64,000 nt of DNA from an uncultured Odoribacter sp. (lineage in GTDB: Bacteria; Bacteroidota; Bacteroidia; Bacteroidales; Marinifilaceae). The translations under genes and the position numbers were made by a program. Positions 54,783 to 63,815 of the stretch are shown here, piece after piece; position 1 is the first letter of the stretch; each line of letters opens with the position of its first letter. The notes under the pieces were generated by a model that saw only the letters and a program-made list of their open reading frames with translations, was not told the DNA's origin and did not search any database. The stretch covers positions 39,042 through 103,041 of the forward strand of contig CALUKE010000009.1 in NCBI GenBank assembly GCA_944321165.1, in the 5' to 3' direction.

Positions 54783-55652
54783 TTAAGCCCGTTTCTTAAA
54801 CAAAGCAATCAAAGCCCTGACATAATCTTCATCTGAACGGATATTGGCAACGTCTACCCCCGAACGCTTAAAGGTTGCATCCAATTTTATTTCCCGCTCC
54901 CGGGCATATTTTTCATATTCCTCCCGTAATTTCCTATCTGAAGTATCTACCCACATCTGTTCGCCGGTTTCCGCATCCTTCAGATACATCATACCTACCG
55001 GAGGCAACTGATTCTCCCGAGGATCATACACCCGCAAAGCCACCACATCGTGCTTACGGTTGGCTATTGCCAAGGCATGCGCAAAATCATGTTCATCGAT
55101 AAAATCAGACAACACAAAACAGGTACAACGTTTTTTAATGGAATTGGTCATATACTCCAAAGCCTGTTCAATATCGGTCTGTTTGTTCTCCGGATAAAAA
55201 TCAATCAATTCCCGGATAATGTGCAAAATATGCGTCCGACCTTTTTTCGGAGGAATAAATTTTTCAACCTTATTCGAAAAGAAAATCACTCCGATCTTGT
55301 CATTGTTTTGAATAGCAGAGAATGCCAATACCGCTGCAATCTCGGTAATCTGATTCTTTTTCAGTTTAGAAATGGTTCCGAAATTTCGGGAAGCACTTAC
55401 ATCGATCATCAACATCACCGTCAATTCCCGTTCTTCCTCAAATACTTTCACATAAGGACGGTTATGACGTGCTGTCACATTCCAGTCTATATTCCGGATA
55501 TCGTCCCCGTACTGATATTCCCGCACCTCGCTGAAAGTCATTCCCCGCCCCTTAAAGGCCGAATGATATTCGCCGGCAAAAATATTTCTAGACAGACCCC
55601 GGGTTTTGATTTCGATTTTCCGGACTCGTTTCAATAACTCAGAAGTTTCCAT
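54783..55652 (-). CDS. DUF58-domain protein (VWA-like)
   Basis: This 289-residue soluble protein carries the DUF58 core GEYHSAFKGRGMTFSEVREY and DDIRNIDWNVTARH (about 28-65). A degenerate VWA-like metal site DVSASRNFG follows near 85-93. It has no signal peptide. DUF58 proteins almost always pair with MoxR ATPases, as here, where moxR lies 28 bases upstream. The likely role is a chaperone or adaptor for MoxR in assembling the VWA proteins BatA and BatB; that is inference. Confidence 0.92.
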   Translation of the reverse strand: METSELLKRVRKIEIKTRGLSRNIFAGEYHSAFKGRGMTFSEVREYQYGDDIRNIDWNVTARHNRPYVKVFEEERELTVMLMIDVSASRNFGTISKLKKNQITEIAAVLAFSAIQNNDKIGVIFFSNKVEKFIPPKKGRTHILHIIRELIDFYPENKQTDIEQALEYMTNSIKKRCTCFVLSDFIDEHDFAHALAIANRKHDVVALRVYDPRENQLPPVGMMYLKDAETGEQMWVDTSDRKLREEYEKYAREREIKLDATFKRSGVDVANIRSDEDYVRALIALFKKRA

Positions 55653-55680
55653 ATCATCGAGTAAAAAGGTAAAAGATCCA

Positions 55681-56673
55681 CTATGGAACTTCTACAACAT
55701 TCAAGATTTCATTGATAATATCCTCGCTGGTAATATTATTTGCTTCGGCCTCATAAGTCAAACCGATACGATGACGCAAAACATCGTGACAAACAGCCCG
55801 CACATCTTCCGGAATCACATATCCCCGACGTTTGATGAATGCAAAAGCCTTGGCAGCCTTGGCCAAACTGATACTAGCACGTGGAGAACCTCCATAACTA
55901 ATCATATTGGTAAACTTGTCCAGACCGGTTTCTTGCGGGAAACGGGTGGCAAATACGATATCGATGATGTATTTCTCGATTTTCTCATCCATATATACAT
56001 CCTTCACAACCTCTCGGGCACGAATAATATCCTCGGGTTTCAAAATCGTGGAAGCCTGCGGAAATGTTTTTTCCATGTTCTGACGTACAATCAGCTTCTC
56101 TTCCTCCTTTTTCGGATAATCAATCACCACTTTCAGCATAAAACGGTCGACCTGAGCTTCCGGCAGCGGATAAGTACCTTCCTGTTCGATCGGGTTCTGA
56201 GTAGCCATTACCAAGAAAGGTTCCGGTAAACGATAGGTCATATCCCCAATGGTCACTTGCCGTTCCTGCATAGCCTCCAGCAGAGCCGACTGCACTTTGG
56301 CCGGAGCACGGTTGATTTCATCAGCAAGAATAAAATTAGCAAAAATCGGTCCCTGTTTCACCACAAACTCTTCTTTCTTCTGAGAATAGATCATCGTACC
56401 TATCACATCGGCCGGCAACAAATCGGGTGTAAACTGAATACGACTGAATTTTGCATCGATCGTAGTTGCCAGTGTATTGATTGCCAAAGTCTTTGCCAAC
56501 CCGGGCACTCCTTCCAGCAAAATATGTCCGTTCGAAAGCATACCGATCAAAAGCCTTTCCACCAAATGTTTCTGGCCGACGATGACTTTATTCATCTCCA
56601 TGTTGATCATGTCCACAAAAGAGCTTTCCTGCTGTATGCGTTCATTCAATGCTTTGATATCAACAGTATCCAT
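55681..56673 (-). CDS. MoxR-family AAA+ ATPase, first gene of the Bat operon
   Basis: This 330-residue ATPase has Walker A EGVPGLAKT, Walker B FILADEINRAPAK and sensor-type MATQNPIEQEGTYPLPEAQ, which together define MoxR. The C-terminal lid ends in the Bacteroidetes-typical DIINEILNVVEVP. MoxR proteins are chaperones that insert cofactors or assemble complexes with VWA partners. Seven co-directional genes follow, making one operon of about 8.6 kb. TAATTTTG at 56800-56807 may be its promoter box. Confidence 0.94.
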   Translation of the reverse strand: MDTVDIKALNERIQQESSFVDMINMEMNKVIVGQKHLVERLLIGMLSNGHILLEGVPGLAKTLAINTLATTIDAKFSRIQFTPDLLPADVIGTMIYSQKKEEFVVKQGPIFANFILADEINRAPAKVQSALLEAMQERQVTIGDMTYRLPEPFLVMATQNPIEQEGTYPLPEAQVDRFMLKVVIDYPKKEEEKLIVRQNMEKTFPQASTILKPEDIIRAREVVKDVYMDEKIEKYIIDIVFATRFPQETGLDKFTNMISYGGSPRASISLAKAAKAFAFIKRRGYVIPEDVRAVCHDVLRHRIGLTYEAEANNITSEDIINEILNVVEVP

Positions 56674-56799
56674 AGATTTAAATTTTAATTGTTATATCCT
56701 ATAAAATTCTATTACGAACCAAAAAAGAATGTGTTTCTAAAAAGAGCGACATTCTGTTCATTCGTTATCTGACTCAAAATGTTAAAATTTTGAATACAC

Positions 56800-56807
56800 C
56801 AAAATTA
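56800..56807 (-). promoter_or_regulatory. Possible -7 box of the Bat operon
   Basis: TAATTTTG on the minus strand fits the -7 consensus. It lies about 130 bases upstream of the moxR start, in an AT-rich stretch of 253 bases without genes. No clear -33 element is seen. Confidence 0.35.
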
Positions 56808-56926
56808 GTCAATCTATATTCAAGTGTTAAATTCTTAGCCTTAAAAAAAGTTAAGTTCCCGTTTAAGGTTTTGCAAAAAAAATAGCGACAGATCTGCCAT
56901 CTCGGGCCATTTCACAAACGTCAATG

Positions 56927-57262
56927 TCAGTTTTTACGCTTAAAGAAGGTTCGAATACCTGCCATAAATATATAAATAGTGAATAGAAAAATCAAACAAC
57001 GTAAAAAGAAGTCCTTGGTAAAAACAGGCCCCGGTCCCATAAGATGATGTACCAAAACAGGTAGCATATAGACTAATAATCCACCCAATATCACCCATTG
57101 GACAATCCAGTAATAACGCCTCCAAGAGTGTTTTTGACCTTTCTCTTCCCCTCCAGTAGCCTCTTCTGACTTTTGTTCCGACAAACGCTGTTGCAGCCGC
57201 ATTCCGGCCAACAACAGAAACAAACAAAATGCAATAAATATAATTGTATCTCTACCCATCAT
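56927..57262 (-). CDS. Small membrane protein of unknown function
   Basis: This 111-residue protein has three probable membrane helices (about 6-22, 50-70 and 86-104). An acidic and basic loop after the first (QKSEEATGGEEKGQKHS) and a basic C-terminus (TFFKRKN) flank them. I do not recognise a family. It starts five bases after the priA stop on the same strand, so it is co-transcribed with priA. This coupling does not reveal a role in replication. An ATG at residue 2 is an alternative start. Confidence 0.75.
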   Translation of the reverse strand: MMGRDTIIFIAFCLFLLLAGMRLQQRLSEQKSEEATGGEEKGQKHSWRRYYWIVQWVILGGLLVYMLPVLVHHLMGPGPVFTKDFFLRCLIFLFTIYIFMAGIRTFFKRKN

Positions 57263-57267
57263 GTTCT

Positions 57268-59700
57268 TTATTGTGGATCAACATCGCAAAATATCCGGAT
57301 TGTACCGAACTGTTTCTCACGATGCAAATCTATTAATTCTTTTCTTAAAAGCTCCTTTACACCAGAATAAGAAATTCCATTTTCCAATTTCAACAACAAC
57401 ACCAAACGATACATACCGGCTATTTTACCTATTTCCGGTACTGCCGGACCACAGACTCTTTTTCCCAGATGCTCTCGCAAACGACTTGCCAGCAAGTTGG
57501 CAGCATTCCGGAGTTGTACCGCATCCTTCTGCCGCAATTCAATCTGAATCATACGACCGAAAGGCGGATACATAAACAGTTTACGCTCCCCTTCCAACAA
57601 ATCGAAGAATGTCCGGAAATTTCCTTCCATAACCCACTGATAAACCCGATTTTCCATATCAGCCGTCTGAATCATCACTTTTCCCCGTTCTCCTTTACGG
57701 CCACAACGTCCACTAACCTGCATCAACATAGCGAATGCCCTTTCTTCTGCCCGGAAATCCGGAAAATTCACCATACTATCAGCATCCATGACTCCGACTA
57801 ATTTGACATGTTCAAAATCCAAGCCTTTAGTCACCATCTGGGTTCCCACTAAAATATCAATTTTTCCCTCTTCAAAATCTTCAATAACCGCTCGAAAACG
57901 GGCTTTACTACCCATCACATCCAAATCCATGCGAGCTACCCGACTTTCCGGAAACAAACGGTGAATTTCCTCTTCAATTCGTTCTGTGCCGGGAACTCTC
58001 TCCCGATAATGTCCGTTTCCACAGGAAGTACACTGTTCCACCATCGGTCGCATTGAACCACAATAACGACACATCAAAACATGACGCTGCTTGTAATAAG
58101 TCATACTGACATCACAATGCGGACATTTGGGAATCTCCCCACACCGGTCGCATTGTACATAGGAAGCGTATCCACGTCGATTCTGAAACAAAATAACCTG
58201 TTTCCGTTCTTGCAACACTTTTCGAATTTCATCTACCAGCGAAGGCGAAAAACTTCCCTGCATCAATCTCTTACGCCGAAATTCCCCTACATCCACCAAC
58301 TGTATTTCAGGCATCTGCACCCCACCAAAACGATTGTCCATCTGCACATATCCATATTTGCCGGACAGAGCATGCTGAAATGATTCGAAAGATGGCGTCG
58401 CAGACCCCAAAAGCACATGAGCCCCGAACATTTTCGCCAACATAATCGCCACATCCCGTCCCTGATAACGAGGTGCCGGCTCTTTCTGCTTATAAGACAT
58501 ATCGTGTTCTTCATCCACAATTATCAATCCCAATTCCCGAAAAGGCAGAAATATGGATGAACGTACTCCAAGAATTAAGCGAAAAGGTCGTTCGCTACAC
58601 TGTTTTTTCCACAATTCAGCCCGCATGGCATCCGACATACCGGAATGATAAATACCGACCTGATTTCCAAAAGCTTTTTGTAAACGTCGAACAATCTGAA
58701 TGGTCAAAGCGATTTCCGGCAACATATACAATACCTGTTTCCCCCGGGCCAGATATTCCCGAATCAAATGAATATATACCTCAGTCTTCCCTGATGAAGT
58801 CACTCCTCGTAACAGAACACAATTTTTTTGTTCAAAAAAGCATTGAATCTGCAACAATGCCTGCTGCTGTTCTTCATTCAAATGACAAAAATACCCTCCA
58901 GTCTCTTCGCATGCACTCAAACGACTGCACACTCTTTCTTCTACCCTCAAAATCCTTTTTTCACACAAACCTTTCAATGCCATTGAAGATTGACCCGTCA
59001 AACGTAAAAATTCACTTCTTTCCAGTTCCGCTTTCCCGGTTTCAACCCAACGGGCAAACATATTTTGCTGAGCCGGCGCCCTTTTCAAACGCTCAAACCA
59101 TTCCCCCAGCTCTTCCTCCGAAAATTTCCGATCCCAGCAGACGATACGTTCTGTCTTCTCTCGGAACCATTCATCCACCGTTTCCTTTACGCAAACATAA
59201 TTCCTCGCAAGCAAATCCTTCACCAGCGGTAATAAACTCCGAATATTCACGTATTTTTTCACCTCTTTCAGAGAAACATACTCGCCAGGCTTTAAAAAAG
59301 CAAGAATCATCCGCTCATTTTCAGACAAACCGACATAATCAATTTCCTGAGTCGTCCGAGAAATACTCGTAAAACTTTCCAGTCGAAAAGCTACCGGCAA
59401 AGCAGCTTTCATCACTTCTCCCGGAGTCGCCATATAATATTCACTGATCCATGCCAAAAACTTCAAATGCAAAGAAGAAAATTTCACCATCTCATCAGCA
59501 ATTCCCTCGATCGGTTTTACGGTTATTCCGGCCGGAACTTGCTCATGCAGGCGATATACCAAAGCCGTATATTTCTTATTCCCGGCAAAAGTAACCCACA
59601 CCAACGTTCCTTCTACCACCTCGCTTTCCAAGGATGAGGGTACGAGATAAGTATACATTCCCTCTACCGCCAAAGGTACTATCACATCTGCATATGGCAT
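57268..59700 (-). CDS. priA: Primosomal protein N' (replication restart helicase PriA)
   Basis: This 810-residue helicase restarts stalled replication forks. The 3'-DNA-binding N-domain is followed by Walker A GVTSSGKTEVY, the DEEHD Walker B box and GSATPS (helicase motif III). The zinc module has eight Cys in CDRCGEIPKCPHC, CRYCG and CTSCG. Helicase motifs V and VI appear as VGTQMVTKGLDFEHV and QVSGRCGRKGERG. The length is slightly above E. coli PriA (732). A small membrane protein gene follows after five bases. The gene is otherwise alone. Confidence 0.97.
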   Translation of the reverse strand: MPYADVIVPLAVEGMYTYLVPSSLESEVVEGTLVWVTFAGNKKYTALVYRLHEQVPAGITVKPIEGIADEMVKFSSLHLKFLAWISEYYMATPGEVMKAALPVAFRLESFTSISRTTQEIDYVGLSENERMILAFLKPGEYVSLKEVKKYVNIRSLLPLVKDLLARNYVCVKETVDEWFREKTERIVCWDRKFSEEELGEWFERLKRAPAQQNMFARWVETGKAELERSEFLRLTGQSSMALKGLCEKRILRVEERVCSRLSACEETGGYFCHLNEEQQQALLQIQCFFEQKNCVLLRGVTSSGKTEVYIHLIREYLARGKQVLYMLPEIALTIQIVRRLQKAFGNQVGIYHSGMSDAMRAELWKKQCSERPFRLILGVRSSIFLPFRELGLIIVDEEHDMSYKQKEPAPRYQGRDVAIMLAKMFGAHVLLGSATPSFESFQHALSGKYGYVQMDNRFGGVQMPEIQLVDVGEFRRKRLMQGSFSPSLVDEIRKVLQERKQVILFQNRRGYASYVQCDRCGEIPKCPHCDVSMTYYKQRHVLMCRYCGSMRPMVEQCTSCGNGHYRERVPGTERIEEEIHRLFPESRVARMDLDVMGSKARFRAVIEDFEEGKIDILVGTQMVTKGLDFEHVKLVGVMDADSMVNFPDFRAEERAFAMLMQVSGRCGRKGERGKVMIQTADMENRVYQWVMEGNFRTFFDLLEGERKLFMYPPFGRMIQIELRQKDAVQLRNAANLLASRLREHLGKRVCGPAVPEIGKIAGMYRLVLLLKLENGISYSGVKELLRKELIDLHREKQFGTIRIFCDVDPQ

Positions 59701-59796
59701 GAATAAATGGATTGGTTCATCAGGATCAAAAATAATCCATTTTCACCGAAAGTCAATAGCCCGATAAAAGAAATCTCTCCAGCCGGCTTTCAAAAA

Positions 59797-59832
59797 TTTT
59801 AGCCATCCGGGAAAGATTCCGGATGGCTAAAA
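59797..59832 (-). terminator. Strong intrinsic terminator after pfkA
   Basis: A 14-bp perfect stem (TTTTAGCCATCCGG with CCGGATGGCTAAAA) closes an eight-base loop, followed by T on the minus strand. It lies 21 bases beyond the pfkA stop and ends the cmk-ispH-pfkA unit. Confidence 0.9.
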
Positions 59833-59853
59833 TATCATTATCGCGTTTCTTCT

Positions 59854-60834
59854 CTAGACAGATAATATCTGCACCAGTCCCAACAATTCAGGATTCAGGT
59901 TCTTCGTATGTTTGATCGTTTTGTTAAAAGGAACATGAACGATTTCCTTATTCATGATGCCTAACATAATACTCTTTTGATCGTCCATCAGAGCATCCAC
60001 GGCAGCCGCTCCCAGCTGACTAGCCAATACCCGGTCAAACTGAGAAGGAGAACCGCCTCGCTGCATATGTCCCAACACAGATACCCGAATGTCGTATTCG
60101 GGGTGCTTCTGAGCTACTTTTTCTGCAATGCTATAAGCTCCTCCCGATTTTTCTCCTTCAGCAACGATCACAATTCCACTCGAAGTTTTCGGATTGTAAT
60201 CCTTTTCGATAAAACGTTCAAGATCGGTCAAATCAGTCTCAATCTCAGGAACCAATACCGCTTCTGCCCCGGTAGCAATCGCCGTACGCAAGGCAATAAA
60301 ACCGGCATCCCGACCCATCACCTCTACAAAAAACAAGCGGTTATGGGCACTGGCTGTATCTTTAATCTTATCGACAGCCTCAACAGCAGTATTTACAGCC
60401 GTATCATAACCGATTGTCGAATCTGTTCCATACAGATCGTTATCGATCGTTCCCGGAATACCTACCACCGGAATATCATGTTCCTGAATCAGCAATTTGG
60501 CTCCCGTAAATGAACCATCTCCACCAATCACTACCAAGGCATCAATTTTATGCTCAGCAAGTTGCTGAGCAGCCTTCGTCCGCCCCTCTTCCGTACGGAA
60601 TTCCGTACTACGGGCAGATTTCAAAATAGTACCACCCCGTTGAATAATATTACTAACATCATTCGATTTCAATCGTTTAATATCCCCCTCTATCAATCCC
60701 TGATAACCGCCATAAATACCATAGGCTTCACAACCATTGTAAATAGCGGCACGCACCACTGCTCGTATGGCCGCATTCATTCCTGGAGCATCCCCTCCAG
60801 AAGTCAATACACCAATTCTTTTAATTTTTCCCAT
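59854..60834 (-). CDS. pfkA: ATP-dependent 6-phosphofructokinase
   Basis: The ATG at 60832-60834 gives 326 residues (MGKIKRIGVLTSGGDAPGMN); a TTG two codons earlier is less likely. The ATP site is GGDGSFTGA, and the catalytic Asp lies in PGTIDNDLYGTD. Substrate residues follow in EVMGRDAGF and GHMQRGGSPS. ATP rather than pyrophosphate use is suggested by the GGDGS form. It is the third gene of the cmk-ispH-pfkA unit, 19 bases after ispH, and is followed by a strong terminator. Confidence 0.96.
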   Translation of the reverse strand: MGKIKRIGVLTSGGDAPGMNAAIRAVVRAAIYNGCEAYGIYGGYQGLIEGDIKRLKSNDVSNIIQRGGTILKSARSTEFRTEEGRTKAAQQLAEHKIDALVVIGGDGSFTGAKLLIQEHDIPVVGIPGTIDNDLYGTDSTIGYDTAVNTAVEAVDKIKDTASAHNRLFFVEVMGRDAGFIALRTAIATGAEAVLVPEIETDLTDLERFIEKDYNPKTSSGIVIVAEGEKSGGAYSIAEKVAQKHPEYDIRVSVLGHMQRGGSPSQFDRVLASQLGAAAVDALMDDQKSIMLGIMNKEIVHVPFNKTIKHTKNLNPELLGLVQILSV

Positions 60835-60853
60835 AATCAATCATGTAATTCAT

Positions 60854-61702
60854 TTATTGTAGTTCTACTTTATGTTTTATCTCATCCATAATCCAGGCCG
60901 GAGTGGAGGTTGCTCCGCTAATACCAACGGTCTGTGCCCCCTGCAACATTTCCGAAGTAACATCTTCCGCTTTTTGTACCAAATAGGTACGTGCATTCAC
61001 TTCCCGGCAAGTCTCATACAGTTGCTTCCCATTCGAACTCTTTTCTCCACTGACAAAAATCACCACATCATGTCTGCGAGCAAATTCTCTCAACTGCGGA
61101 ATACGATTTGCCACCTTCCGGCAAATGGAATCATGTACAATGACCCGTTCCCCGCCTTTTTCCTTCAGTAAAGAAGCTATCAGCTGAAAGCCATCCAAAC
61201 TCTTGGTGGTTTGAGAAAACAAAATCACCGGCCGCGAAAAATCGATTTGTTGTACGTCTGCAACACTCTCGATCACCAAAGCCTCACCATTTGTCTGACC
61301 GACCAAGCCGACTACCTCTGCATGTCCACGTTTGCCATAAATCACTACCTGCCCGCCCTGCTCCCGAGTCTGCTCATAAGCTTTCCGAATTACTTTCTGT
61401 AAATTCAACACCACCGGACAAGAAGCGTCGATAACCTCAATCCCATTCTTCCGAGCCATCTCATACGAAACAGGAGGTTCTCCGTGAGCACGAAACAATA
61501 CCCGACAATTATACAGTTGAGTAAATTGTCCATGTTCAATCGTCTCCAGTCCCATTTTTTTCAAACGCTCCACCTCCAAGTCATTATGTACAATGTCACC
61601 GATACAATACAGTTTTCCCCGCTCCAATTCCTGCTCAGCTTTTCGGATGGCATTAACCACTCCGAAACAAAAACCCGAATGTTTGTCAATCTCCACTTTC
61701 AT
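60854..61702 (-). CDS. ispH: 4-hydroxy-3-methylbut-2-enyl diphosphate reductase
   Basis: This 282-residue iron-sulfur enzyme makes IPP and DMAPP in the last step of the MEP isoprenoid pathway. Its three cluster cysteines are Cys12 in GFCFGV, one in DASCPVV and one in DSICRKVANR. The active-site pieces RAHGEPP and SGATSTPAWIMDEI are also present. The length is close to single-domain bacterial IspH. It lies between cmk and pfkA with gaps of 20 and 19 bases, an order common in Bacteroidales. Confidence 0.96.
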   Translation of the reverse strand: MKVEIDKHSGFCFGVVNAIRKAEQELERGKLYCIGDIVHNDLEVERLKKMGLETIEHGQFTQLYNCRVLFRAHGEPPVSYEMARKNGIEVIDASCPVVLNLQKVIRKAYEQTREQGGQVVIYGKRGHAEVVGLVGQTNGEALVIESVADVQQIDFSRPVILFSQTTKSLDGFQLIASLLKEKGGERVIVHDSICRKVANRIPQLREFARRHDVVIFVSGEKSSNGKQLYETCREVNARTYLVQKAEDVTSEMLQGAQTVGISGATSTPAWIMDEIKHKVELQ

Positions 61703-61722
61703 AAAAGTATCATCCGATGTTT

Positions 61723-62436
61723 TTAATTTTCAGTGCTTTTCTGTCTTATCTCCTCAATTTTCCTCAGCATAAACTCGATTTCCTCCTCCACCGTCATATT
61801 ACTGTTATCCACCACAATCGCATCTTCAGGCTGTTTGAGAGGACTTACCGCTCGATGGGAATCGATATAATCGCGCTTTCGAATATTTGCTTCCACCTCT
61901 TCGAAACTTACAGTTTCACCCTTCTCAATCAACTCCCTATAACGTCGTTCCGCCCGAATTTTCTCGGAAGCGGTCATAAAAAATTTTACATCCGCATCGG
62001 GAAATACAACGCTACCAATATCCCGTCCATCCATAATGACACTCTCCTTCCTCCCCATAGCCCGCTGTTGTTCCACCAAAAAAATACGGACAAAATCAAT
62101 GGCAGCAATAACACTTACCTGCTCAGAAACTTCCATTCCCCGAATTTGATCCTCCACATACTCTCCGTTCAGATAAGTTTCATAACGTTCCAAGGCAGTA
62201 TTATACTTAAATCCGATTCGGATATCTTTAAGACATGACTGCAAACCGGCTCTATCCACCTGTCCCTCTACAATCAATCCCCGACGCAAGGCCTCTAATG
62301 TCACTACCCGATACATGGCTCCCGTATCTATATAAGTCAAACCCAGTCTGGCAGCGATCAACTTGGCAACAGTACTCTTTCCCGTAGAAGAATAACCGTC
62401 AACTGCAATAACCCATGTTTTAAATTCAGTTTTCAT
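61723..62436 (-). CDS. cmk: Cytidylate kinase
   Basis: The ATG at 62434-62436 gives 237 residues (MKTEFKTWVIAVDGYSSTGK); the frame is open for 15 more codons, but these overlap a likely promoter. The P-loop is GYSSTGKST, followed by YIDTGAMYR and MDGRDIGSVVFPDA, all typical of bacterial CMP kinase. It phosphorylates CMP and dCMP. TATCTTTG at 62445-62452 matches the -7 box, which would put the start of the mRNA almost at the ATG. It heads the cmk-ispH-pfkA unit. Confidence 0.95.
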   Translation of the reverse strand: MKTEFKTWVIAVDGYSSTGKSTVAKLIAARLGLTYIDTGAMYRVVTLEALRRGLIVEGQVDRAGLQSCLKDIRIGFKYNTALERYETYLNGEYVEDQIRGMEVSEQVSVIAAIDFVRIFLVEQQRAMGRKESVIMDGRDIGSVVFPDADVKFFMTASEKIRAERRYRELIEKGETVSFEEVEANIRKRDYIDSHRAVSPLKQPEDAIVVDNSNMTVEEEIEFMLRKIEEIRQKSTEN

Positions 62437-62766
62437 AACGCGTACAAAGATATAACATTTTCTACAAATTATCCATGTCAACAGATCCGATTCTCTTCAG
62501 AAACCCGATGGCTACCCGACAGCCCATTACTTAAAAAAATAAAACATTGCTTAATTTTATTTAAATTTCAGACCTCTGTTTTCAGGCCAGTCACATGAAA
62601 ACGTTTCAACTTGCATTTTTATACCAAACAAAAGAATATAATTGCAGTTCGTAAGTATAAAATGTAAATACTGTTAAATTGTAAGTTAAAATCCATTTTG
62701 GAGTAACCCTTTTTACCCCTTTAAGTGTTTTATAGGTGTAATTTGGAATTAAAATTGAAGGTTGCT
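62437..62766. other. Divergent intergenic region between cmk and the unknown secreted protein gene
   Basis: These 330 bases are strongly AT-rich. The minus-strand TATCTTTG at 62445-62452 is the likely cmk -7 box. On the plus strand I see A/T-rich promoter-like stretches near 62620-62700 but no exact consensus. No RNA gene or repeat is apparent. Confidence 0.4.
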
Positions 62767-63600
62767 ATGAAGTGTAGATTTTTATTGACAGTGGGAATTA
62801 TTTTAGGAAGTATGTGGACAGGGTTTGCTATTGAAAAAACAAGTTCAAGTTTAGATAATTTAGTCAAAATTTTCGAACAAAATCCAGCAAATCCGCAAAC
62901 GACTATACAGCTCTTAAAGGAGTTGAACAAACAGGGGAAATCCAGCCAAGAGGTATTGGATCGTTATTTCAAGACGCAGAAAGAATCGGATTACTTCAAA
63001 GATTACAATTGGACCATTGTCCGGGACTATGTTAATGATATAAACTCTCCGCAATTGAGATACGTATTCGATCATCAGGAAAAATTCATTCAGCATTTTT
63101 CCAAAGACGATGTTTTTCAAAAATTGGACAATGTATTGGTTAACCATTTGGAGAAACTTTACAAACAAAACGAAACGGCTTATGAGATGCAGCTAAAACG
63201 GATTAAAGAGGAAGGTTATGAACATTACGACGTAGTTTACGACTACTTTGACATCAAAAAGCTGCGTATTTCCAAAAATGCCGAAGATTATTTCTACAAA
63301 GCCAGAAAATTATTCCGCTATTTCCCGGAAAATCGGGAAATGATCAAAGAAATCACGGCGGGAGCCTTAGAAATCATGACCGATGTATCACGTCTGAAAG
63401 TCATCCAGTTATGGGCAGGGAAAACCGTCGAATCAAAATCCGATTTCGATGCCATATATAACTATGTCAAAATCTCACAAAAATGCGGTTTCAACGATGT
63501 TGCCCAAAAATATGCGACCATTGCCAACAACCTGGCTGCCAAAAACAACAATCAAACGATGAAACAGCAAGCCAGCGAATTGATGAAAATGTTGAACTGA
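62767..63600 (+). CDS. Secreted helical protein of unknown function
   Basis: The ATG at 62767 gives 277 residues with a signal peptide (MKCRFLLTVGIILGSMWTGFA). The mature part is nearly all helical and rich in Lys, Glu, Tyr and Phe, with TPR-like spacing near the end (YNYVKISQKCGFNDVAQKYA). I see no catalytic motif or cysteine pair and do not recognise the family. Some Bacteroidales thioredoxin-fold secreted proteins carry a similar helical part, but the thioredoxin domain is absent here. The gene is single, with a hairpin terminator 29 bases beyond its stop. Confidence 0.8.
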   Translation: MKCRFLLTVGIILGSMWTGFAIEKTSSSLDNLVKIFEQNPANPQTTIQLLKELNKQGKSSQEVLDRYFKTQKESDYFKDYNWTIVRDYVNDINSPQLRYVFDHQEKFIQHFSKDDVFQKLDNVLVNHLEKLYKQNETAYEMQLKRIKEEGYEHYDVVYDYFDIKKLRISKNAEDYFYKARKLFRYFPENREMIKEITAGALEIMTDVSRLKVIQLWAGKTVESKSDFDAIYNYVKISQKCGFNDVAQKYATIANNLAAKNNNQTMKQQASELMKMLN

Positions 63601-63629
63601 TACCTGACGGTTATTTCACTTATAATGAT

Positions 63630-63667
63630 AAAGAGGGTGACTAAAAAGTCTTAGCCATCCTCTTTTT
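63630..63667 (+). terminator. Nested hairpin terminator (or mobile-element end) after the unknown secreted protein gene
   Basis: AAAGAGG at 63630-63636 pairs with CCTCTTT at 63659-63665, and GACT pairs with AGTC inside around AAAA. Five T end the stem. It fits an intrinsic terminator. The sequence GAGGGTGACTAAAAAGTC also looks like the terminal inverted repeat of some Bacteroidales insertion sequences, from memory and unproven. Confidence 0.6.
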
Positions 63668-63815
63668 ATTCGTACTCCTGATGGAGGTCTCTTTCAAATA
63701 TCCAATTCTCGGCAAGGAGAATGTCCTTTGGGCCTCTTTGTTTTTTCTCCACGCTTTCAAGATCCCCCCCGAAACAAATCGATTTCTCGTTAAACAAAAA
63801 GTCTGAACATTCATA

